The notes: a model not told the origin generated them from the sequence alone. 64,000 nucleotides of DNA from Chryseobacterium sp. 7 (GCF_003663845.1 NZ_RCCA01000001.1:1860001-1924000); one strand, 5' to 3'; shown: positions 1-7,235, numbered from the stretch's first letter. Translations and numbers: made by a program.

Positions 1-323
1 TTTGGTTCATAACCAACGAATTTGAACTTTCTGCCAAAGAAATATCGGATTATTACCGTAAAAGGTGGGATATTGAGGTATTCTTCAGATTTATGAAACA
101 AGAGTTGAATTTAAGCCATCTTGTTTCGCTCAATAAAAACGGAATTGAAGTAATGCTCTACATGACAATGATTGCTTCTATGCTGCTCTTGATTTACAAA
201 AAAGTAAACAATTTAGGATATAAAACAGCTAAAAGACGCATCGCTATGGAACTTCGGGATATGATTACCGCAATTTTAATAATATTTGCGGGGGGGGATC
301 CTGCAAAAGTCTTCAAAACTTAA
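1..323 (+). mobile_element. IS4-type transposase, C-terminal fragment cut by the window edge
   Basis: The frame is open from base 3 and encodes the C-terminal ~106 residues of a DDE transposase. The segment just before the first internal Met carries a full YREK signature, Y-(2)-R-(3)-E-(6)-K, in the words YRKRWDIE and FMK; this holds the catalytic Glu of IS4-type elements. The tail ends in GGDPAKVFKT, typical of the group. The start lies outside the window, so completeness cannot be judged. An 8-base G run (290-297) sits near the 3' end. A perfect 10-bp hairpin follows directly (334-358). The right terminal inverted repeat and target duplication could not be identified without the left end. 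Confidence 0.85.
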
Positions 324-333
324 AACATAAAAA

Positions 334-371
334 ATGGTCGGAAATTTCTTCCGACCATGACTAGGTTTTTT
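334..371 (+). terminator. Hairpin after the transposase
   Basis: Perfect 10-bp stem (334-343 with 349-358, 5-base loop), then six T at 366-371 after a short spacer. It may end transposase transcription or be part of the element's right end. Confidence 0.55.
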
Positions 372-487
372 CCTGGCTTTTTAATTTTCCTGTAAACTAA
401 AATTTAGCTTAAATATTTAAATCATTTTCCAGAAGTTAAGCAGGTATTTTTATTCTCACTAAATTGTTCCTGTAAATCCTAGATAAG

Positions 488-520
488 TTTTGTAATTAAT
501 TCGCGAAATGTGTATTTTCG
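488..520 (+). promoter_or_regulatory. Promoter of the PPIase operon
   Basis: TTTTG at 488-492, a 20-bp spacer, and TATTTTCG at 513-520 fit the Bacteroidota pattern TTTG-N19-21-TAnnTTTG with one mismatch. The ATG of the next gene is at 530, so the transcript would have almost no 5' leader. Confidence 0.5.
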
Positions 521-529
521 CAGAAGTTT

Positions 530-1042
530 ATGAAAAAAATACTCTTCATATCAGCCATAAGCCTGTTAAGCTGCAACAGAAATGCACAGACGGCACATCC
601 ACCTGTAGGTGGTGTTTTAAGCCAAAAAGATCTGGATGTTTCTAAAAACAGGATGAAAAACCTCAATGTCATAGAAAGAGGCCAGATTCAGGATTGGATC
701 AGTGGCCAGTCTGTGAAATATTATCCTACGCAGCTTAATTACTGGGTAACGGTAGAAGGCTATGATCAGAGAGAAAGAAGAAAAGATGAATCTTTAATTT
801 CTTATTCTTATGATCTGTATGATTTTGACCAGACTAAAATCTATGACCAGCCTTTTGAGAGAAGAGATGCTAAATTCGGGCACTTTGATGAATTGAGAGC
901 AGTGGAAAACGCTTTGCGTTTTATCCATGATGGAGAGGAAGTAACGCTTTTGGTGCCGTCTTCTTTGGCCTACGGAACTTACGGAGACGAAAAGAAAATA
1001 GACAACGACATTCCATTAATCATAAAATTAAAAGCCTTATAA
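530..1042 (+). CDS. FKBP-type peptidyl-prolyl isomerase lipoprotein, GldI-like
   Basis: A 170-residue exported lipoprotein with a lipobox LLSC (Cys15) after a short signal peptide. The C-terminal half has FKBP-fold features: FIHDGEEVTLLVPSSLAYGTYGD and a final hydrophobic strand IPLIIKLKAL. Size and layout match GldI, the FKBP-type isomerase needed for gliding and T9SS function in Flavobacterium; the exact symbol is not certain because most Chryseobacterium do not glide. It probably assists folding of outer-membrane or secreted proteins in the periplasm. Only 3 bp separate it from the next isomerase gene, so the two are almost surely one operon. The start lies 10 bp after a good promoter. Confidence 0.75.
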   Translation: MKKILFISAISLLSCNRNAQTAHPPVGGVLSQKDLDVSKNRMKNLNVIERGQIQDWISGQSVKYYPTQLNYWVTVEGYDQRERRKDESLISYSYDLYDFDQTKIYDQPFERRDAKFGHFDELRAVENALRFIHDGEEVTLLVPSSLAYGTYGDEKKIDNDIPLIIKLKAL

Positions 1043-1045
1043 TAC

Positions 1046-2161
1046 ATGAAATTGTTTAACAAGAATATAATTCTGGCAGCGGCAAGTATTTCGCTGATGA
1101 GTTGTACCCCAATTTATAAAAAAATGAACGTAGACAAAGAAACTTACGAAGGTCTTAATGACGGACTTTATGCCAATCTTCAAACTACAAAAGGTAACTT
1201 AATTGTAAAATTTGAAGACAAGAAAGCACCAGTAACTGTAGCCAACTTTATCGGTCTTGCAGAAGGGAAAATCGACAACAAAGCTAAGGCTAAGGGAGTT
1301 CCTTACTATGACGGAACTATTTTCCACAGAGTAATCAAAGATTTCATGATCCAGGGAGGTGATCCTAAAGGAACTGGAGCAGGTGATCCTGGATATAAAT
1401 TCGAGGACGAAAGAAATGACCTTAAACACACAGGAAAAGGTATTCTTTCTATGGCAAACTCAGGACCTAATACAAATGGTTCTCAGTTCTTCATTACTGA
1501 AGTGGCTACACCTTGGTTAGACGGAAGACACACTATTTTCGGAAAAGTGGTAAAAGGTGATGATGTAATTGATGCTATTGCTAATGTAGAAAAAGGAGCT
1601 CAGGATAAGCCTAAAACAGATATCGTTTTAGAAAAAGTTTCTGTTTTCAGCAAAGGTGACGAGTACAAGCACTACGATGCAGCGAAGACTTTCAATGAAG
1701 GAAAAGCTAAAATCGCAGAAAACAATAAAGCTTTCATCGCTAAAGAAGAAGCTGAAAAGAAGAAAAAAGAAGAAGAATTCAAAGCTAACCAGGAGAAATT
1801 AGTTGAAAATCTAAAAGCTGGTATGCAAAAAACTGAATCAGGTCTTTACTATAAAATCACAAAAACAGCTGACGGTAAAGCTCCAAAGGTTGGTGACAAT
1901 GTATCTGTACATTATGCAGGTAAATTGGTAGACGGAACTGAATTTGATTCTTCATTCAAGAGAAACGAGCCTATCGAAATTCCAATCGGAATGGGAAGAG
2001 TAATCAAAGGATGGGATGAAGGTATCCTATTGTTGAAAGAAGGTGAAACTGCTACATTATTGATCCCGCCGGCAATGGCTTACGGAGAAAGAGGAGCAGG
2101 AGGAGTGATCCCGCCAAACTCTTGGTTAGTTTTCGATGTTGAGCTTGTAAAAGTAAAATAA
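1046..2161 (+). CDS. Bifunctional peptidyl-prolyl isomerase lipoprotein (cyclophilin + FKBP)
   Basis: A 371-residue lipoprotein with lipobox LMSC (Cys20). Residues ~45-200 are a cyclophilin domain (FHRVIKDFMIQGGDP, MANSGPNTNGSQFFIT, LDGRHTIFGKV). A Lys/Glu-rich helical linker follows (~215-265), then an FKBP domain at ~283-371 (VHYAGKLVDGTEFDSS, GWDEGILLLKEGE, AYGERG). Both isomerase folds therefore sit on one periplasmic, membrane-tethered chain, which would catalyse prolyl cis-trans isomerisation of exported proteins. It is the second gene of an operon with the GldI-like lipoprotein and ends at a strong terminator. Confidence 0.9.
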   Translation: MKLFNKNIILAAASISLMSCTPIYKKMNVDKETYEGLNDGLYANLQTTKGNLIVKFEDKKAPVTVANFIGLAEGKIDNKAKAKGVPYYDGTIFHRVIKDFMIQGGDPKGTGAGDPGYKFEDERNDLKHTGKGILSMANSGPNTNGSQFFITEVATPWLDGRHTIFGKVVKGDDVIDAIANVEKGAQDKPKTDIVLEKVSVFSKGDEYKHYDAAKTFNEGKAKIAENNKAFIAKEEAEKKKKEEEFKANQEKLVENLKAGMQKTESGLYYKITKTADGKAPKVGDNVSVHYAGKLVDGTEFDSSFKRNEPIEIPIGMGRVIKGWDEGILLLKEGETATLLIPPAMAYGERGAGGVIPPNSWLVFDVELVKVK

Positions 2162-2181
2162 TTGAATATTTTTAAGATATG

Positions 2182-2209
2182 AAGCCGTCCGATAAGGACG
2201 GCTTTTTTA
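2182..2209 (+). terminator. Rho-independent terminator of the PPIase operon
   Basis: Nine-base perfect stem (2182-2190 with 2196-2204), 5-base loop, and a T run at 2203-2208, located 20 bp after the stop codon. Confidence 0.9.
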
Positions 2210-2325
2210 TTTGGCTCAGATATATTCTGTAACGATCTGCATAAATGTTGCGACCCATTTTGAGAGCTGGAGAGTTTAATAATTTTCTGGTAAAAAATAA
2301 TCTTAATTTATAACACCATTTCATA

Positions 2326-2901
2326 ATGAAAACCAAATCACTTCTGTTTCTGTTCTTTCTGTTGTCATTTATGGCTTTTTCGCAGACCAAGGCCAATGCT
2401 GACGATGCAGCAATAAAAAAATCACTTACTTACTTTATAAACAGTATTAAATCTAAAAATATCGATCAAGCGGTAAGTTGTATATATCCAAAATTTTTCA
2501 CCATAGTTTCAAAAGAGCAGATGACACAGATTTTGAATATGACCTACAATAATCCATTCATGAAAATTGAAGTGCAGGATTTAAAGTTTGGAAATATTGA
2601 AAAGTCCGAACTCATTACAGGTGAATATTTTTCTATTGCCCATTATTTTTTGAAACTGAAATGCAATGTCAGTTCATTAAATGATGAGATGAAACAAAAG
2701 ATGAATAGCGGTTTAACAGCTAAATATGGCGCGAATAATGTAAAATATTTAGCCAGCGAAGGTTCTTACCTAATCAATGCCAGTATGAAAGCCTGTGCTG
2801 TTTCAAAAGATAAAAAGACATGGAAGTTTGTTATCCTGGAAAAAGAATATAAAAAAGAACTTGTGAAAGTCTTACCGAAGAAAATTCTGGATAAATTTTA
2901 A
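2326..2901 (+). CDS. Secreted protein of unknown function
   Basis: 191 residues starting with a clear signal peptide (a Phe/Leu-rich stretch, then AFSQ). The mature part has helices then alternating strands around a paired-Cys region (Cys52, and Cys in LKCNVSS and MKACAVS). The N-terminal part (AAIKKSLTYFINSIKSKNIDQAVSCIYPKF) looks like the opening helices of an NTF2/SnoaL-like domain, but this is only an impression. No catalytic motif was recognised. The gene stands alone between terminators. Confidence 0.7.
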   Translation: MKTKSLLFLFFLLSFMAFSQTKANADDAAIKKSLTYFINSIKSKNIDQAVSCIYPKFFTIVSKEQMTQILNMTYNNPFMKIEVQDLKFGNIEKSELITGEYFSIAHYFLKLKCNVSSLNDEMKQKMNSGLTAKYGANNVKYLASEGSYLINASMKACAVSKDKKTWKFVILEKEYKKELVKVLPKKILDKF

Positions 2902-2933
2902 AAGGTTAAGCAGTAAGCATCAATTTTTTGTTT

Positions 2934-2970
2934 CCCGTAAATACCGTAGAAATACGGATTTCGGTACGGG
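2934..2970 (+). promoter_or_regulatory. Nested palindrome upstream of the small gene at 3021
   Basis: Outer arms CCCGTA (2934-2939) and TACGGG (2965-2970) enclose a second perfect hairpin CCGTA-GAAA-TACGG (2944-2957). It lies just upstream of a -7 box TATCTTTA (2982-2989), where an operator would sit. A related copy occurs at ~3320-3343 upstream of the next gene. Confidence 0.45.
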
Positions 2971-3020
2971 TTTATTACTTCTATCTTTATCCAGCACTTA
3001 TAAGAAACAAAATAGAAAAT

Positions 3021-3236
3021 ATGTTTGATCTGAATTACGACCTGATAAAGAAAGAAATAGAATCGGAAGTTTGTAAAGAACACGGTCTGCATCCGGAATT
3101 GATAAAAACAGATGAAGGGTTCGGAATCAAAGCCTGCTGTGAGCTGTTCAGAGAAGAACTCGTTGAAAAGTCCGGAAAAATGATTGAGGAAGAAACCAAA
3201 AAGATTCTCGATGAAATGATGAAGGATTTATTATAA
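3021..3236 (+). CDS. Small acidic helical protein, unknown
   Basis: 71 residues (MFDLNYDLIKKEIE...EMMKDLL). A longer reading upstream would run through the palindromic promoter region, so the ATG at 3021 is preferred; TATCTTTA at 2982-2989 is a suitable -7 box 31 bp before it. The protein is rich in Glu and Lys, contains the words VCKEHGLHPELI and IKACCELF with three Cys, and is otherwise predicted helical. No family was recognised. Three cysteines and one His might bind a metal, which is speculation. Confidence 0.6.
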   Translation: MFDLNYDLIKKEIESEVCKEHGLHPELIKTDEGFGIKACCELFREELVEKSGKMIEEETKKILDEMMKDLL

Positions 3237-3270
3237 AGAATAAATTTTACGATGTGACGATAGCACTTGT

Positions 3271-3309
3271 TGCCGTCGCGAGGGCTGCTCCGGATGGGGT
3301 GGCTTTTTT
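3271..3309 (+). terminator. GC-rich element with T run, probable terminator
   Basis: A 33-bp GC-rich stretch (3271-3303) in an otherwise AT-rich region ends in six T (3304-3309). A stem 3272-3277 with 3298-3303 can form if two G-U pairs are allowed. It is best read as the terminator of the small gene, although a repeat or attachment site is possible. Confidence 0.4.
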
Positions 3310-3319
3310 GTTGGAAATA

Positions 3320-3343
3320 TCATAGAAATACGGTTTCCCGTAA
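3320..3343 (+). promoter_or_regulatory. Second copy of the TAGAAATACGG operator-like motif
   Basis: TAGAAATACGG followed by TTTCCCGTAA repeats the core of the element at 2934-2970 (TAGAAATACGG then TTCGGTACGG). It lies about 55 bp upstream of the start of the AT-rich gene pair, so both units may answer to the same regulator. Confidence 0.35.
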
Positions 3344-3397
3344 AGTGATCTGAACTTATATTTATAAATTTAAAAGTTAACATGAAAACTATTGAAA

Positions 3398-4654
3398 ATG
3401 AAAAAAAGAACAAAAGGAGCGTGGATTATTAATCATACAAAAAAATTACAGGATTATAGCACATCTAATTTTGATGATTTGCAACTTGCTGGGAAAAGCG
3501 GTATTTTATTGGCTAATTTAGCTGCGTCTAATGAAGAAAGTTCTTTAAGCAAAGACAAAGTGGATGCAATTGCAATTAATTCAAAAATTAATAAAAAATT
3601 AGAACTTCCCTCAATTACGAGCTTTCTAAAAAATGCGCAGTTGATTGATTTTGATACGAATGGGAACTTGGTTATTCTTGGATTAACATCATCAAATATT
3701 TTAGAACATACAGCTGATTTGTTTGAGGAAAATGAAGAAACTAAATTTCAAAGTGCTTCAGTGGAATTAGCAGATAAAATATCTGATAATCCTTTAGAAG
3801 AAAAATTTTTAAAGGAATATATTTCGGATTCTTTTAAAATTAGTGATAAATCAACCAATGAATTATTTATTCAGGCAGAAGAAATAGGTATATTAGATTT
3901 TGAAAATATTGATAAGAAAAAGACATATTTTAATGGAAACCTTTTCAAGAGAAATGATTTAAATAAAGCTAGAAAAATTTTTGATAGTTTGAGTGATGTT
4001 GATCAGACCAATTTAAAAGAAGTTGATAAATTGATCTTAGATGAAGGTTGTATTATATATGAGAGGGCAGAAATGATATTAGGGAAAATACTAATGGAGA
4101 AGCTAAAAGTAATAGGATATTTTGATTTTAACGAGGTGAGTAACAATACTCATAGTAAAGTATATCTTACAAAACCATCAGCTTTTGCAAAATATGGCAA
4201 TCCATTTGAAGAAGATATTTTAGATTTAGCGAAAGCATTTATATCTTCGTTAATATATGGGTTGCAATTAAGTTCTTTATCTAGAGGAAAAATTCAAGAT
4301 TACGTTATGTTAAAAAATACGTTAAGAAAGCTTTTGAGAGGTGAGAAGGTTGGGCCGTGTACAGCAATTGGAGAAGATTATAAAGTATTAGAGGTTAATA
4401 GGGTAATAGAATTAGAAAGAGCATTTAAAAATACATATTATATGAAACTTTTAAAATATGATGTAGCTTTAGTTGCCCTTGAGGTTATCGAAAATGGGGA
4501 GTTAGCAGAACAACCAACACTGGAAGGATTTAGTTCCTCATCAAATATTTCAACGTATAAAGGACCAGAAGAAATAAGAAGTGATATTAGATTAAAGAAG
4601 AGGAGTAGAGTAAATGCGGATATAAGTGATTTGTTAAGAACATTAAGGTATTAG
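3398..4654 (+). CDS. Unrecognised protein, first gene of an AT-rich two-gene cassette
   Basis: 418 residues from the ATG at 3398; an in-frame TTG at 3392 could add two residues. No family is recognised. The first ~110 residues look like a winged-helix unit: basic start (KKRTKGAWIIN), helices, then a hairpin LIDFDTNGNLVILGL. Further helix-hairpin blocks follow, including GILDFENIDKKKTYFNGNLF and VIGYFDFNEVSNNTHSKVYL, so it may be a multi-winged-helix DNA-binding or sensor protein. The C-terminus is basic (IRLKKRSRVNAD). Codons are strongly AT-biased (TTA, AGA, ATA) compared with the flanking PPIase and peptidase genes, suggesting horizontal transfer. Only 2 bp separate it from the next gene, so the two probably act together. 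Confidence 0.75.
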   Translation: MKKRTKGAWIINHTKKLQDYSTSNFDDLQLAGKSGILLANLAASNEESSLSKDKVDAIAINSKINKKLELPSITSFLKNAQLIDFDTNGNLVILGLTSSNILEHTADLFEENEETKFQSASVELADKISDNPLEEKFLKEYISDSFKISDKSTNELFIQAEEIGILDFENIDKKKTYFNGNLFKRNDLNKARKIFDSLSDVDQTNLKEVDKLILDEGCIIYERAEMILGKILMEKLKVIGYFDFNEVSNNTHSKVYLTKPSAFAKYGNPFEEDILDLAKAFISSLIYGLQLSSLSRGKIQDYVMLKNTLRKLLRGEKVGPCTAIGEDYKVLEVNRVIELERAFKNTYYMKLLKYDVALVALEVIENGELAEQPTLEGFSSSSNISTYKGPEEIRSDIRLKKRSRVNADISDLLRTLRY

Positions 4655-4656
4655 TT

Positions 4657-5544
4657 ATGGAAAAAAAAATACAACCAGAATTATTTAAAGGTGAATTGAT
4701 GGAAGAAAAATTAAGAATATATTTTTTAAATAATGGTTATTATGTTAGCAGAGGAATTAAATATAACTTTAAGGGTAATGACATCACAGATATAGATTTG
4801 TTTTTGTATGGGCGTATATCAACATTGTCTAGAGAGCTAACAAATGTTGATATAAAAAATAAAAAGTCACCAAAAGCATTTGAAAGAATATTATGGACAA
4901 AAGGTGTACAACAACTATTAGGTTTTGATAGTTGTGTTGTTGCAACAATGGATAGAAAAGAAGTAATAAGAGAGTTTGCAAATAAACATAATATTACAAT
5001 ATTAGATGGTAATTTTTTGCATAAATTAACTTATGAGCTATCAGATAGAATTAGTGAAGAAGAAATTTTAAAAATATTCTCAGAACATTATAGTTATAAA
5101 ACGTTCGGTAAACAATCATGGAAAGATTTATATGAGCAATCAAAATCTCGACTATTGGATGAACTAGATTTTAGTGGTTACAATACAAATTTAATTTTCC
5201 TGAAATACTTAATATATAAAATTTTAGATCCCCAAAAACAAATTGCTGGATTAAGAATGCTATACATTTTTTTATCTCATAATTTATTGACTTTAGATTA
5301 CATTATGAAAGATATTTCATTTTTACAACCAGATGAAAGAAAATTAGTTTTAGAAAATGGGTTAAAGTATGGAAACTTTGGCAAAGAAGGTGTTCAAAGA
5401 ACAATTGAAATGGCAGTTAAAATAGCTGGATCTAATAAGACTGTATCACAAATAAAGAGTATTATTGATAATTCAGATGTAGATATTTTAAAAGAATTTT
5501 TTCAAGGCAAGATGTTATTAAAAATTTATTTAGACTTTCATTAA
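4657..5544 (+). CDS. PD-(D/E)xK nuclease-like protein, C-terminus frameshifted
   Basis: 295 residues as read. The N-terminal ~95 residues follow the order of a restriction-endonuclease-like fold: a helix with Glu (ELMEEKLRIYFLNNGY), then TDIDLFLYG (Asp45/Asp47), then NVDIKNKK (Asp65-x-Lys67, the D-x-K strand), then a helix with Lys82 and Gln85, then the strand CVVATM. This resembles Mrr-like or NERD-like nucleases, but the assignment is by pattern only. The rest (~110-295) is helical and unrecognised. At 5497-5502 a T6 run marks a shift: the frame one base back stays open for another 57 codons with similar composition. The intact protein would be near 340 residues. It is tightly coupled to the preceding gene; a defence or restriction role is an inference. 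Confidence 0.7.
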   Translation: MEKKIQPELFKGELMEEKLRIYFLNNGYYVSRGIKYNFKGNDITDIDLFLYGRISTLSRELTNVDIKNKKSPKAFERILWTKGVQQLLGFDSCVVATMDRKEVIREFANKHNITILDGNFLHKLTYELSDRISEEEILKIFSEHYSYKTFGKQSWKDLYEQSKSRLLDELDFSGYNTNLIFLKYLIYKILDPQKQIAGLRMLYIFLSHNLLTLDYIMKDISFLQPDERKLVLENGLKYGNFGKEGVQRTIEMAVKIAGSNKTVSQIKSIIDNSDVDILKEFFQGKMLLKIYLDFH

Positions 5545-5672
5545 AGTTTGAGAGCTTAGCTTTTAGTCAAATAATAATGAAACCTAATGATTTGGAGCCT
5601 GAATTAAAGAGCATAATTGCCATATTTATAGATTATTTTGATTTGAATCGAAAGAAATTTTTTGAAGCTTAA
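5499..5672 (+). other. Out-of-frame C-terminal continuation of the nuclease-like gene
   Basis: Reading one base back from the T6 run at 5497-5502 gives an open frame (FSRQDVIKNLFRLSLKFESL... ending NRKKFFEA) to TAA at 5670-5672, just before the terminator at 5687. Its AT-rich codon use and Lys/Phe/Ile content match the upstream frame. Restoring one T would fuse the two. Confidence 0.6.
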
Positions 5673-5686
5673 TATAAAAATAACAA

Positions 5687-5714
5687 AAAAACCGCCCCAA
5701 ATAGGGCGGTTTTT
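5687..5714. terminator. Bidirectional terminator between the cassette and a membrane protein gene
   Basis: Perfect 11-bp stem (5687-5697 with 5704-5714) with A-rich and T-rich flanks, so it can serve both the plus-strand cassette and the convergent minus-strand gene. Confidence 0.9.
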
Positions 5715-5746
5715 CAGTAAAAGTAAATTGAAAGTTATGTTTTCTG

Positions 5747-5977
5747 TTATCTTTTCTTCATCTCTTTTCCGGCAAGGGAACTGATGAATACAAGGCCAAA
5801 GCCTAAATAGGCGGCAAATGCCGTTAGGTATATAATTAAGCTATTGAAGCTTGGTTTTGAAGCGTATACCAATACAGAAAACGCAGCAAAGCTCAGAACC
5901 AATAACAGGCTCCAGATATTCAATTTTGCAGCATCTTCATTTCTCTTAAAAATCATTTCAAAAAAGGATCTCATCAT
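5747..5977 (-). CDS. Small two-helix membrane protein, unknown
   Basis: 76 residues (or 75 from the second Met). A basic, charged N-terminus (FKRNEDAAK) is followed by two hydrophobic segments, ~22-39 (IWSLLLVLSFAAFSVLVY) and ~47-67 (LIIYLTAFAAYLGFGLVFIS), and a basic tail KEMKKR. This gives a hairpin inner-membrane topology with both ends in the cytoplasm. It has its own downstream terminator at 5687-5714. No family was recognised. Confidence 0.6.
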   Translation of the reverse strand: MMRSFFEMIFKRNEDAAKLNIWSLLLVLSFAAFSVLVYASKPSFNSLIIYLTAFAAYLGFGLVFISSLAGKEMKKR

Positions 5978-6020
5978 TACTTACATTTTAAGGGTTATAC
6001 AATTAATTAAAAAATAAAGG

Positions 6021-6139
6021 CGTACTCATCACGGTAAAAAGAATAAACATTCCTTTACTGGGCTAAGGTTCACGATGACTTTGCCGTTTATCTATATCGT
6101 TATTCCGGGCTAAAAGTCCGGGAAATTTTTGTTTTTTTT
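6021..6139 (+). ncRNA. Candidate small RNA ending at a terminator-like hairpin
   Basis: This part of a 609-bp gene-free region can form a stem ACGGTAAA (6031-6038) with TTTGCCGT (6080-6087, one G-U). A hairpin CCGGGC-TAAAA-GTCCGG (6105-6121) follows, then a T-rich run 6126-6139. The layout is that of a short plus-strand transcript, but no Rfam family was recognised and the 5' end is unknown. Confidence 0.3.
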
Positions 6140-6178
6140 GAATCTATAAAGATTCTTGGTTATTGATGATACCAGTTA

Positions 6179-6332
6179 GATACGGGGTGCAAAATTGCTG
6201 TGAAAAACCAACGGGGGAGTTAGTTAATCACGAACCCGTATCTTGTACGGCATCGTAGAAAAAAAAGGATTCATATACTAGATATGAACTTGAATCGGTG
6301 GAAAAACTGAAAATCCACAGAAAACCTTTTTT
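6179..6332. ncRNA. Candidate structured RNA, two folded domains, unidentified
   Basis: Domain 1: an 8-bp perfect stem GATACGGG (6179-6186) with CCCGTATC (6235-6242) closes a junction with two inner hairpins: GCAA/TTGC (6189-6198), and GTGA + AACCAAC pairing GTTAGTT + TCAC (6200-6231, one mismatch, loop rich in G). Domain 2: AAAAAAGG (6261-6268) with CCTTTTTT (6325-6332) closes two hairpins, TTCATAT/ATATGAA (6270-6288) and GTGGA/TCCAC (6298-6318). Such nested pairing in a region without an ORF suggests a functional RNA. Strand is unclear. Confidence 0.4.
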
Positions 6333-6586
6333 CTCATCCTTAGTGTCTTTTTATAATTTTTTTCTCATTATCTTACATGCTAATTTCATGCCAAAGTTTT
6401 GATTTGCCGATTAACACTTTGTTTTTGGAAATTATGAAAGTGCGTATTGGAGGGTGTTTTGGGTGATTATTTCCTTAAACGTAGAAAAAAATCGAGATCG
6501 GTATTCGATAATTTGAAATAGGATAATAATAGCGAAATGGTTAATTTTTTTCATATCTTAAAATTCTTTACCAATCATTTGAAGAG
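6333..6586. other. Rest of the gene-free stretch, nothing recognised
   Basis: AT-rich sequence between the folded region and the unknown gene at 6587. I see no ORF, strong hairpin or perfect TAnnTTTG box here. Confidence 0.5.
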
Positions 6587-7105
6587 ATGAATCAGGAGGA
6601 TTTAAAAAATAATATCGAGTTTTGTGTTGCCAGTGTTTTAAAACTGGCAAAAGTTCATTGCTGGAATATTGTTTCTGATAATCTCTTTTTTATCGTATCT
6701 GATTTTAATGAGTTTGAATCAGGATTCCGCGAGTATAGAGCCTCCCGCAGCAGGATTAATAATTCAAAAATGGTATTGGATTTAGATTCTGCCATAGAAA
6801 TTTTGCACAGGGAAATGGAAGACCTTTACGATGTTATTCTGTATATTTTTCGAACCAATAAGAACGAAACGATTCTCGAAATTCAATATTACAGGAAATC
6901 AAATCTTAATCCTGATTACTTGGCTTTAGTAAAAGATAATATGCCCATGTTTCATTCAAAGATTCCTATGCCTGTATATGCATGGGAAGGTGGAAAGTTT
7001 GATGCAAATTGGGAATCAGGAGGCGGGATAGATCACAGATGGAAAATTTTTTGGTGGCGGAATTTTTTGTATAAACGTAAAATCAGAGGTAAAAAAATCA
7101 GATAA
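6587..7105 (+). CDS. Protein of unknown function
   Basis: 172 residues, probably cytoplasmic (no signal peptide). The first ~100 residues look helical with strands (FCVASVLKLAKVHCWNIV, NLFFIVSDFNEF), and the C-terminus is basic and aromatic (WKIFWWRNFLYKRKIRGKKIR). The motif DLDSAIEILHREMEDLYDVILYIF suggests a long helix. No family was recognised; the compact size and isolated position would fit an immunity-type protein, but there is no toxin gene nearby to support that. AAGAG lies just before the ATG. Confidence 0.6.
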   Translation: MNQEDLKNNIEFCVASVLKLAKVHCWNIVSDNLFFIVSDFNEFESGFREYRASRSRINNSKMVLDLDSAIEILHREMEDLYDVILYIFRTNKNETILEIQYYRKSNLNPDYLALVKDNMPMFHSKIPMPVYAWEGGKFDANWESGGGIDHRWKIFWWRNFLYKRKIRGKKIR

Positions 7106-7129
7106 GTTAACGTCGGAAAGAGCTATAAA

Positions 7130-7235
7130 TTATTTTATTGAGTTTGTGTTATTGGTGAAATTATTAGTGTAATTTGTGTTTAATTTTAAGAACCATTAAT
7201 ACCACAAATATTTTTCACAAATGGAATACGTGAAA
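7130..7235. repeat. Degenerate copy of an intergenic CACAAA/TTTGTG repeat
   Basis: Short words GTTTGTGTTATT, TTTGTGTTTAATTTTAAG and CACAAATATTTTTCACAAATGG echo the repeat family seen at 17748-17988. Imperfect, so low confidence. Confidence 0.35.

Noticed and set aside
3382-3432. Short ORF from the ATG at 3382
   Set aside because: Only 16 codons and out of frame with the long gene beginning at 3392/3398.
5494-5504. Programmed -1 ribosomal frameshift in the nuclease-like gene
   Set aside because: The A-TTT-TTT-C context is not a canonical X-XXY-YYZ slippery site and no downstream stem was seen; an indel is simpler.
6105-6125. RNase P RNA core (AAAGTCCGGG)
   Set aside because: Only this short word matches; the surrounding GAGGAAAGTCC context and the partner regions are absent, and the word is explained by a small hairpin.
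6179-6242. Thiamine pyrophosphate riboswitch (GGGGTGC at the 5' side)
   Set aside because: The conserved CTGAGA and the 3' ACCTGA-type block are missing, and no thiamine gene follows.
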